A DNA stretch of 5,086 nt, from the NCBI GenBank assembly GCA_023381945.1, contig JAMCQY010000217.1, positions 1-5,086 on the forward strand. Direction: 5' to 3'. The stretch is from Deltaproteobacteria bacterium. GTDB taxonomy: Bacteria > Desulfobacterota > Desulfobaccia > Desulfobaccales > 0-14-0-80-60-11. Positions 1-5,086 of this stretch are shown piece after piece; the first letter of the stretch is position 1, and each line of letters opens with the position of its first letter. The notes under the pieces were generated by a model that was not told the origin of the DNA, made no database searches, and was given only the letters and a program-made list of their open reading frames with translations. The translations under genes and the position numbers were made by a program.

Positions 1-302
1 TGGGCGGGGGCAACCGCCAGGAGGTGACGGCCCTCACCAGTTACGGGGAAAGATTCGGCCTGGCCTTTCAGGTCACTGACGACCTGCTCGATGTGGAAGG
101 CGATACCGCAGAAATGGGCAAGGCCGCAGGCCAGGACGAAAAGCGCCGGAAGGCCACTTATCCGGCCCTGCTGGGTCTGGAGGCTTCCCGGAAGTGGGCA
201 GCGCGCCTGGTCGAGGAGGCGGTGGCGGAATTGGAGCCTTTTCAGGACCGGGCGGCCCCCCTGCGAGAGTTAGCCCAATACTTGTTGGTGCGCCGGTCCT
301 GA
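1..302 (+). CDS. ispA: Polyprenyl diphosphate synthase (IspA-type farnesyl/geranylgeranyl diphosphate synthase), C-terminal part
   Basis: This is the 3' end of a trans-isoprenyl diphosphate synthase gene; the start lies before the window, and the frame is open from base 3 to the TGA at 300-302. The family condenses isopentenyl diphosphate with allylic diphosphates in the cytoplasm to give farnesyl or geranylgeranyl diphosphate. The segment FGLAFQVTDDLLDVEGD holds the second aspartate-rich motif, DDLLD (bases 78-92), which binds the Mg-diphosphate of the substrate. It is followed by the lysine-containing KATYPALLGLE segment typical of IspA, and the chain ends in the usual LAQYLLVRRS-like tail. 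The chain-length-determining region around the first aspartate-rich motif is missing, so the product length (C15 or C20) cannot be decided. A GTG at base 24 is internal to the domain and is not the start. The dxs gene follows in the same direction after 82 bases, a common bacterial arrangement. Confidence 0.93.
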   Translation, partial: GGGNRQEVTALTSYGERFGLAFQVTDDLLDVEGDTAEMGKAAGQDEKRRKATYPALLGLEASRKWAARLVEEAVAELEPFQDRAAPLRELAQYLLVRRS

Positions 303-352
303 GTAAATTTGCTTAGAGGTTCCATAGAAATAATGATTTGCCAGCATGTTTT

Positions 353-361
353 TGATATAAT
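353..361 (+). promoter_or_regulatory. Extended -10 promoter element upstream of dxs
   Basis: The sequence TGATATAAT is a perfect sigma-70 extended -10 element (TGn followed by TATAAT). It sits in an AT-rich gap between two GC-rich genes. There is no good -35 box at 17 bases; a TTGCCA at 338-343 is only 12 bases upstream, which is too close. Extended -10 promoters can work without a -35 box. Initiation would fall near base 368, leaving a leader of roughly 17 bases before dxs. This is predicted from sequence only. Confidence 0.5.
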
Positions 362-369
362 ATGGGGTC

Positions 370-376
370 AAGGGGA
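370..376 (+). promoter_or_regulatory. Ribosome binding site of dxs
   Basis: AAGGGGA lies 8 bases before the ATG at 385. This is a strong Shine-Dalgarno match at good spacing, and it fixes the dxs start. The ATG at 362 is in another frame and lies upstream of this site, so it is not the start. Confidence 0.75.
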
Positions 377-384
377 TTTCTTAT

Positions 385-2316
385 ATGGATAAAGGCCTGG
401 AACGCCGCCGGTTGCTGGATAAGATCAATAGCCCGCAGGAGTTGAAAAAATTGTCCCCGGAACTGCTGCCGCAGTTGGCGCAGGAGCTTCGGGAGACGAT
501 CATTGCCACTGTGGCCCGGACCGGCGGACATTTGGCCCCCAGCCTGGGAACGGTGGAACTCACCATTGCCTTGCACTACGTCTTTGACTGTCCCAAGGAT
601 AAGATCGTCTGGGACGTGGGGCATCAGGCCTATGCCCATAAACTCCTCACCGGACGGCGGGATCGGTTTCAGACCCTGAGGCAATTCGGCGGGCTCAGCG
701 GCTTCCCCAAGCGCAATGAGAGTCCCTACGACGCCTTCGACACCGGCCACAGTTCCACCTCCATCTCGGCAGCCTTGGGACTGGCCGCGGCCCGCTGCCA
801 GAAGAAAGAACGGAGCAAGGTGATCGCGGTAATCGGCGACGGCGCCATGACCGCGGGCATGGCCTTCGAGGGACTCAACAACGCCGGGGACCTGAACAAA
901 GACCTCATCGTTATTCTGAACGACAACGGCATGTCCATTGCCCCCAATGTCGGGGCCATGTCGTCGTTCTTTAGCCGCCAGTTCACCCGGCCCACCATGG
1001 TTTTCTTAAAGAAACAGATAGAAAACCTTTTGGGCGCCTTGCCGGCCATCGGCGACGACCTGCTGGCCTGGGCTAAGAAAAGCCAGGATTCTTTGAAAGC
1101 CTTTTTTACCCCCGGCATGCTCTTCGAAGCCCTGAAATTTACTTATCTGGGTCCAGTAAAAGGCCACCGGCTGGACCACCTCATGGAGACCCTGCAAAAC
1201 GTCAAAAACTTACAGGGCCCCATCCTGGTGCACGTCCTGACCACCAAAGGCAAAGGCTATGAGCCGGCGGAATCGGACCCCACCGGGTTCCATGGCCTGG
1301 GGCGCTTCGATCCCGACACCGGTGAGGCCAAGAAGAGCGTCGGTGAGGTGCCCTCCTATACCCAGGTTTTCGGCGATACTTTGGTGCGTCTGGCCCAGGA
1401 TGACCCCAAGGTCGTGGCCATCACCGCAGCCATGCCTGATGGCACCGGGTTGGTGGATTTCCACAAGCACTTCCCGGATCGCTTTTATGATGTGGGCATC
1501 TGCGAACAGCACGCCATCACCTTTGCCGGTGGACTGGCCCTGGGAGGCATGCGGCCGGTGGCGGCCATCTACTCCACCTTCATGCAGCGGGCCTACGATC
1601 AGGTGCTGCACGACGTCTGCCTGCAAAACCTGCCGGTGGTCCTGGCTATGGACCGGGGCGGCATTGTCGGCGAAGACGGCGAAACCCATCAGGGGCTCTT
1701 TGACCTCTCTTTCCTGCGTCACCTTCCCAACCTGACGGTGATGGCCCCCAAGGACGAAAACGAATTGCGGGACATGCTCTACACCGCAGTGGAACACCCC
1801 GGTCCCATCGCCCTGCGGTACCCGCGGGGCCGAGGTGTGGGCGTGACCTTTTCTTCCACCCTGCAGAAGGTGCCCATCGGCCAGGCCGAGGTGCTGCGGG
1901 AAGGCGAGGATCTGCTTATCCTGGCCCTGGGAGCCTCGGTTTATCCATCCCTGGCCGCGGCCGAGAAGTTGGAAGAGCATGGCTTCAGCGCCACCGTGGT
2001 CAACGCCCGGTTTGTCAAGCCCTTGGATGAGAACCTCATCCTCACCCTGGCGGCCAAACACGGCCGGGTCTTGACCGTGGAGGAAAATGTCCTGGCCGGT
2101 GGCTTCGGCAGCTCCATCCTGGAGTTGCTGGCCGATCACGGGCTTGCCGTGTCGGTAAAGCGTCTGGGCATCCCGGATATCTTCGTAGAACACGGATCCC
2201 CGGCTATCCTGCGTCATAAATACGGCCTGGACGCCGAGGGCATCCTCCAGGGAGCCCGGGCTGCCCTGGAACAGCCGGCCCAACCCAAAAAGGTGGTTTG
2301 GGGCACGTTTAATTAA
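385..2316 (+). CDS. dxs: 1-deoxy-D-xylulose-5-phosphate synthase
   Basis: This complete 643-residue enzyme condenses pyruvate and glyceraldehyde 3-phosphate, with loss of CO2 and using thiamine diphosphate (ThDP) and Mg2+, to make DXP. DXP feeds the MEP isoprenoid pathway and also thiamine and pyridoxal synthesis. It is cytoplasmic and usually a dimer. The active-site His is at 49 ([11 protein letters not shown]), with WDVGHQAY and GHSSTSIS following. The ThDP/Mg motif GDGAMTAG starts at 151 and ends with N181. His303 lies in [11 protein letters not shown]. The pyrimidine domain starts near 323 and carries the catalytic Glu374 in CEQHAITF, then [15 protein letters not shown] (423-437) and RYPRG (478-482), which contact ThDP and the phosphate of the substrate. 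The transketolase C-terminal domain begins near 497. All landmarks sit within about four positions of those in E. coli Dxs (620 residues), so the enzyme should be active. The C-terminus is about 14 residues longer, with a Pro/Lys-containing tail. A strong ribosome binding site supports the start. A terminator follows. Confidence 0.98.
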   Translation: MDKGLERRRLLDKINSPQELKKLSPELLPQLAQELRETIIATVARTGGHLAPSLGTVELTIALHYVFDCPKDKIVWDVGHQAYAHKLLTGRRDRFQTLRQFGGLSGFPKRNESPYDAFDTGHSSTSISAALGLAAARCQKKERSKVIAVIGDGAMTAGMAFEGLNNAGDLNKDLIVILNDNGMSIAPNVGAMSSFFSRQFTRPTMVFLKKQIENLLGALPAIGDDLLAWAKKSQDSLKAFFTPGMLFEALKFTYLGPVKGHRLDHLMETLQNVKNLQGPILVHVLTTKGKGYEPAESDPTGFHGLGRFDPDTGEAKKSVGEVPSYTQVFGDTLVRLAQDDPKVVAITAAMPDGTGLVDFHKHFPDRFYDVGICEQHAITFAGGLALGGMRPVAAIYSTFMQRAYDQVLHDVCLQNLPVVLAMDRGGIVGEDGETHQGLFDLSFLRHLPNLTVMAPKDENELRDMLYTAVEHPGPIALRYPRGRGVGVTFSSTLQKVPIGQAEVLREGEDLLILALGASVYPSLAAAEKLEEHGFSATVVNARFVKPLDENLILTLAAKHGRVLTVEENVLAGGFGSSILELLADHGLAVSVKRLGIPDIFVEHGSPAILRHKYGLDAEGILQGARAALEQPAQPKKVVWGTFN

Positions 2317-2342
2317 TTCGGATTCGTTTTTTAGAAGAGCCC

Positions 2343-2374
2343 AAGGGCAAGAGGTTTAATCCTTGCCCTTTTTT
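2343..2374 (+). terminator. Rho-independent terminator after dxs
   Basis: A perfect 9-bp stem (AAGGGCAAG at 2343-2351 pairing with CTTGCCCTT at 2362-2370) encloses a 10-base loop. The run of T at 2369-2374 begins within the end of the stem. It lies 26 bases after the dxs stop. There is no matching A-rich tract on the other side, so it acts for the + strand only. It should separate the isoprenoid unit from the yihY-like gene. Confidence 0.88.
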
Positions 2375-2582
2375 CTTCCCCGCAAATCACCCCCCACCAC
2401 TCTGCAATTATCTCCAGAACCCGCCGCAGATTGACTGATACGGCAAATGACAGATTGGGCTATAACCACAGAGCGTTTCCGGTTTAACCTGTACACCCCA
2501 TGGGATCATCAGCAACTGCAATAACCAAGACTGGGAACCCGACAGGCCTAAATGAAGAACGATAGCCTTATTTGAGCCAGGG

Positions 2583-2610
2583 TTGACTTTTGCAAGAGTT
2601 GAACTTAACT
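2583..2610 (+). promoter_or_regulatory. Possible promoter for the yihY-like gene
   Basis: TTGACT (2583-2588) matches five of six -35 consensus bases. TTAACT (2605-2610), 16 bases downstream, matches four of six -10 bases. It sits where the AT-rich leader begins and reads toward the yihY-like gene, which needs its own promoter after the dxs terminator. AT-rich DNA gives many chance matches, so this is tentative. The leader would be about 120 bases. Confidence 0.3.
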
Positions 2611-2673
2611 TTCAATTTAGTGAAAAGTGAAAATTATTAATAAACAACATTACCTTTCTTAACATATTAAAAA

Positions 2674-2693
2674 AAAATAGAAAAAGCTATTTT
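2674..2693. repeat. Short perfect inverted repeat in the yihY-like leader
   Basis: AAAATAG (2674-2680) and CTATTTT (2687-2693) form a perfect 7-bp inverted repeat around a 6-base spacer, 43 bases before the proposed start. The arms are nearly all A/T, so it is a weak hairpin. It could be an operator half-site pair, or chance in DNA of this composition. Confidence 0.35.
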
Positions 2694-2735
2694 ATCTTTA
2701 AAGTAAATAAATTCCAAATAGAAAATGTATTTTTA

Positions 2736-3647
2736 ATGACTTTATTGGGAATTTTACTTAAATATACAATTATGCCAAAATTAAATAGACATCCAAAACT
2801 TACAAAGGATCAGGTCATAGATTTATTGAAACAAACTTACACGGAATGGCTTGACGATAATATCATGGTTATTAGTGCCGCCTTATCTTATTATTTTATA
2901 TTTGCGATAGCTCCTTTAATGATAATCATTATTGCGGTAGCCGGGTTCTTTCTGAAAACCGAAGTTGTTCGAGCGGAAATTCTCGGTAAGTTAACCTATT
3001 ATTTAGATTTTGGAACCGCCAATTATATTTTATCCATTGCAAGTTCTTATCTAAACCCCAAGGCTGGCATAGTAGCTACAATTATAGCTGTAATTATTAT
3101 GCTGATAGGTGCAACAAGTGTTTTTGCTATGCTTAAACAGGCATTAAATACGATATGGAAGAAAACAGATTATTCGCTAAGTTTAAAAATTATCTTGGAG
3201 GAACGACTCAATTTTTTATTAGTGATTTTAGGAGTTGGGATCTGGGTTATTTTCTCAATATTCCTTAGCCCCTTTTTTGCCTTGTTCAACAAAAATATAC
3301 TGCAAGTTATTTCAATTCCAGACTTTTTAATTACTATAGGTCACGCTTTATTTTCTATCATTTTTTCTCTCGTTCCTTTTGCGATGATGTTTAAATTTCT
3401 GCCGGATCGAAAAATCTTATGGTCCGATGTTTGGGCGGGATCCATCGTTAGCGCCATCTTCTTCACCATAGGCCGGTATCTCATAGGTTTTTATTTATCT
3501 GCAAGTACCGTCAGCTCGGCTTATGGAGCAGCAGGTTCCCTGGTTGCCATCCTCTTATGGGTCTACTACTCCTCTTTAATTTTCCTCTTTGGGGCAGAGT
3601 TTACCCAGGTATATGCCAAGAGATACGGCTCCAGAATTAAACGTTAG
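2736..3647 (+). CDS. yihY: YihY/BrkB-family integral inner-membrane protein
   Basis: This full-length (303 residues) polytopic protein belongs to the YihY/BrkB family. The family was once misnamed ribonuclease BN; that activity belongs to an unrelated protein. Its molecular function is not settled, but the E. coli relative YhjD has been linked genetically to lipid A precursor export. A cytoplasmic N-terminus with the family's LLKQTYTEWLDDN segment (30-42) is followed by about six membrane segments, near 52-72, 110-130, 159-185, 196-219, 231-254 and 262-286. Family signatures are QALNTIW (135-141), KFLPDRKILWSDVWAG (220-235), SAYGAAGSL (261-269) and LFGAEFTQVYA (284-294). No Shine-Dalgarno sequence precedes the ATG at 2736 or the in-frame ATG at 2772; the latter would give 291 residues and also fits the family, so the start is uncertain. 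The gene is AT-rich up to about 3400 and then shifts to 45-57% GC. An Omp85 gene follows after 61 bases with no terminator, so co-transcription is likely. Confidence 0.93.
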   Translation: MTLLGILLKYTIMPKLNRHPKLTKDQVIDLLKQTYTEWLDDNIMVISAALSYYFIFAIAPLMIIIIAVAGFFLKTEVVRAEILGKLTYYLDFGTANYILSIASSYLNPKAGIVATIIAVIIMLIGATSVFAMLKQALNTIWKKTDYSLSLKIILEERLNFLLVILGVGIWVIFSIFLSPFFALFNKNILQVISIPDFLITIGHALFSIIFSLVPFAMMFKFLPDRKILWSDVWAGSIVSAIFFTIGRYLIGFYLSASTVSSAYGAAGSLVAILLWVYYSSLIFLFGAEFTQVYAKRYGSRIKR

Positions 3648-3708
3648 ACCGGCTTTGGGCAATTCGGCTGCCGCATTTTCTATCGTCACTGTGAGAAAAC
3701 TGACCTTG

Positions 3709-5086
3709 ATGATCCCCAAAGACCGAGTCGGCCAAAGCTGGCCTATCCTTTTTATCATGGTGATAGTTTTTTTGGCTCTTCCCCCGGCTTTTGGGGCAGA
3801 ACCCGGGGTGCCGCCGCAAGGGCAGCCAACGGCCCAGAGGCAGCCATGGGCTCAAGAGCAGCCCCCTCCCAAGGAGCAGCCGCCGGCTCCGAGGCCGCGA
3901 ACGCCCATAGAGAAGCCGCCATCCTCAGAGCAGCCGCAATCCCAGGAAAAATTGAAATTGCATTGTTTTACGATCCAGGGCAATGAGATAGTGAAAACCT
4001 CGGAGATCAAAAAGGAATTGTCCGAAAAGCGGCCCTCTCTCTGGAAATTTTGGAAGGGAAAACCTGAATTTCGCCGGGCTGACCAGGATTACGATGTTGA
4101 CCGTCTGAAGATTTATTACCGTAACCAGGGTTTCTTCCATACGGTGATCACCCCGAAAGTCACCCCGAGGGGCGGCGGCGAAGTGGATGTGTGCCTGCAA
4201 ATCCATGAAGGGCCTTGGGTTAAGGTTACCAATGTGGATGTCCAGGTTATGGGCAATCCTGATCTTTCCGGTCTAAAGGGTCATCCTCCCCTGGAGCCGG
4301 GAGATCGGTTTAATGAAAAGGACTATACCGCCCTGAAGAGCCGTTACCTGGATTATCTTGGGGATCATGGCTACCCCGGGGCCAAGGTTAATGGCAAGGT
4401 CTTGGTGTCTGAAAAACAGAGCACTGCCCGCATCAGCCTTAAGGTCGAGCCCGGGACTTTGTCATATTTCGGTGAGCCGCGGATCAAGGACGCCGGGAAG
4501 TTAGAAACCCCGCCGGCCGCTATTTTGGAAAAGCTGACCTTTAAACCGGGTGAGATTTTCGATCGGAGCAAGTTGTTGGAAAGCCAACGGAAGCTCTATG
4601 CTACGGATTTATTTAGAAGTGCGTTGTTGACGCCGGAGGAGGTGCCTCCGGAACAACGTGTCGTTCCCGTCAAGATCGAACTGGAGGAGAAAAAGAAGCA
4701 TGCCTTGAAGGCCGGCCTGGGATTTGGGGATGAAGACAAAGTCAGGACAAAACTGGGACTGCGACTGCGCAATTTAGGGGGCGGCGGCCGGATTCTCGAC
4801 CTGAGTGCCAGATATTCCCTCTTGGGTTATCTAGTCGATGAAACCTTTACCAATCCGGCAGTCTTCGGCAGCAGATTCGATTTTGTCCACCAGAGCGGCG
4901 CCAGGCGTCTGGAACTCCCCGGCTTTAATGACCAGGCGTACTTTTCCCAGGCGCGTTTGGAGCGGGATCTTACTGCGCACTTGCGGGCTTACGGGGGGTA
5001 CGGCCTGGAGATTGCCCGTCCCTTTGGCATTCCTTTGCAAAGCTTGATTCTCCTCCAGGGAACCGAACCGGAGAAAATCTACCGGG
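3709..5086 (+). CDS. BamA/TamA-family (Omp85) outer-membrane assembly protein, N-terminal part
   Basis: The gene runs off the window; 459 residues are visible. Omp85 proteins insert beta-barrel proteins into the outer membrane through periplasmic POTRA domains and a C-terminal 16-strand barrel. Residues 1-29 form a signal peptide (basic start, hydrophobic core ILFIMVIVFLAL, likely cleavage after AFG). Residues 30-81 are a Pro/Gln/Glu-rich linker made of hexapeptide repeats. Three POTRA-like units follow: about 82-172 (FTIQGNEI, YYRNQGFF), 173-251 (VTNVDVQVMGN, LGDHGYPGAKV) and 252-328 (LTFKPGEIFD, LYATDLFRSALL). Barrel strands start near 331 (ALKAGLGFG, then GLRLRNLGGGGRILDLSARYS). Three POTRAs match TamA better than BamA, which usually has five, but paralogues are common in this group, so no symbol is given. 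The ATG at 3709 is chosen because it gives a normal signal peptide; an in-frame GTG at 3691 would add six residues. The Shine-Dalgarno match is weak. The only cysteines, C86 and C162, both lie in POTRA 1. Confidence 0.88.
   Translation, partial: MIPKDRVGQSWPILFIMVIVFLALPPAFGAEPGVPPQGQPTAQRQPWAQEQPPPKEQPPAPRPRTPIEKPPSSEQPQSQEKLKLHCFTIQGNEIVKTSEIKKELSEKRPSLWKFWKGKPEFRRADQDYDVDRLKIYYRNQGFFHTVITPKVTPRGGGEVDVCLQIHEGPWVKVTNVDVQVMGNPDLSGLKGHPPLEPGDRFNEKDYTALKSRYLDYLGDHGYPGAKVNGKVLVSEKQSTARISLKVEPGTLSYFGEPRIKDAGKLETPPAAILEKLTFKPGEIFDRSKLLESQRKLYATDLFRSALLTPEEVPPEQRVVPVKIELEEKKKHALKAGLGFGDEDKVRTKLGLRLRNLGGGGRILDLSARYSLLGYLVDETFTNPAVFGSRFDFVHQSGARRLELPGFNDQAYFSQARLERDLTAHLRAYGGYGLEIARPFGIPLQSLILLQGTEPEKIYR
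3820..3945 (+). repeat. Degenerate 18-bp tandem repeat (7 units) coding a hexapeptide linker
   Basis: Seven consecutive 18-base units lie in frame inside the Omp85 gene, encoding residues 38-79. Read as hexapeptides they include GQPTAQ, RQPWAQ, EQPPPK, EQPPAP, a diverged RPRTPI, EKPPSS and EQPQSQ, so a QP or similar dipeptide recurs every six residues at 39, 45, 51, 57, 69 and 75. The identical 8-mer GAGCAGCC recurs at 3856, 3874 and 3928, spaced 18 and 54 bases, both multiples of the unit. The units differ at third positions and at some amino acids, so the array is old or under weak constraint. It forms a probably disordered spacer between the signal peptide and POTRA 1. Confidence 0.8.

Larger units (their letters stand above)
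2375..2735. other. Gene-free spacer turning from normal to very AT-rich
   Basis: No convincing coding region, RNA gene or transposon end is visible here. Bases 2375-2580 have ordinary composition and contain stops in all frames. From about 2580 the DNA becomes very AT-rich: hand counts give 16 G/C in 2581-2640, 10 in 2641-2700 and 11 in 2701-2760. This part contains a run of nine A (2669-2677), a tandem GTGAAAA pair (2620-2633) and short inverted repeats. It is the leader of the yihY-like gene and probably holds its promoter and control sites. Such DNA could be bent or bound by an H-NS-like silencer, which is inference. Confidence 0.6.

Noticed and set aside
338..361. Conventional -35/-10 pair TTGCCA plus TATAAT before dxs
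   Set aside because: The spacer is only 12 bases, far from the normal 16-18, so only the extended -10 element is reported.
313..1197. Several shorter antisense frames across the start of dxs
   Set aside because: They overlap conserved Dxs coding sequence, have no family resemblance and no supporting ribosome binding site; they are shadows.
1210..2283. Long antisense open frame (357 codons) within dxs
   Set aside because: It is entirely opposite a strongly conserved dxs gene. Its translation is rich in Gly, His and Gln without any recognisable motif, as expected from the complement of GC-rich coding sequence.
2375..2735. Mobile element or gene remnant between dxs and the yihY-like gene
   Set aside because: No terminal inverted repeats, target duplications, transposase fragments or tRNA-like folds could be recognised by eye.
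2736..3647. Annotation of the membrane protein as ribonuclease BN
   Set aside because: The polytopic YihY/BrkB fold has no nuclease motif. The RNase BN name was an early misassignment; the real enzyme is a metallo-beta-lactamase-type protein.
3649..3680. Possible terminator hairpin between the yihY-like and Omp85 genes
   Set aside because: Only 4-bp stems can be drawn (CGGC at 3650 with GCCG at 3670, or GGCA at 3658 with TGCC at 3669), followed by just four T. This is too weak to call.
3576..4571. Minus-strand frames over the yihY/Omp85 junction and the POTRA region
   Set aside because: The plus-strand frame from 3709 is open to the window end and encodes a coherent signal peptide plus POTRA domains, which explains this DNA.
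4831..5047. Two overlapping 69-codon frames, one on each strand, near the right edge
   Set aside because: Both lie inside the Omp85 barrel-coding region in other frames and have Arg/Pro-rich translations typical of shadows.

Overview
The window looks like chromosomal DNA from a diderm (outer-membrane) bacterium. Most coding sequence is GC-rich: one 60-base block of the dxs gene counts to about 68% GC. An isoprenoid gene pair, a YihY-family membrane protein and an Omp85 outer-membrane protein together suggest a Desulfobacterota / former deltaproteobacterial relative. That placement is inference, because no rRNA or marker gene is present. All four genes are on the + strand.

Left part (1-2374). 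The 3' end of a short-chain polyprenyl diphosphate synthase gene (IspA type) is followed after 82 bases by a complete dxs gene. Dxs makes 1-deoxy-D-xylulose 5-phosphate, the first intermediate of the MEP isoprenoid route, and IspA-type enzymes use that pathway's C5 products. The gap between them carries an excellent extended -10 element (TGATATAAT) and a strong ribosome binding site, so dxs may have its own promoter. A clear Rho-independent terminator closes this unit.

Middle (2375-3647). About 360 bases without a gene run from ordinary composition into very AT-rich DNA (17-28% GC in counted blocks from about 2580). This leads into a complete YihY/BrkB-family inner-membrane protein. The first three quarters of that gene remain AT-rich. 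From about 3420 the composition returns abruptly to 45-57% GC inside the same uninterrupted reading frame.

Right part (3648-5086). After 61 bases without a terminator comes the 5' portion of an Omp85 (BamA/TamA family) gene, cut by the window end. It encodes a signal peptide, a linker built from seven degenerate hexapeptide units (an 18-bp tandem repeat), three POTRA-like domains and the first barrel strands. The membrane protein and the Omp85 protein may form an envelope-biogenesis operon.

I see no RNA gene, CRISPR array, insertion sequence or obvious novel defence system. The most interesting signals are the composition break inside the yihY-like gene, the in-frame 18-bp repeat in the Omp85 linker, and a lone cysteine pair in its first POTRA domain.
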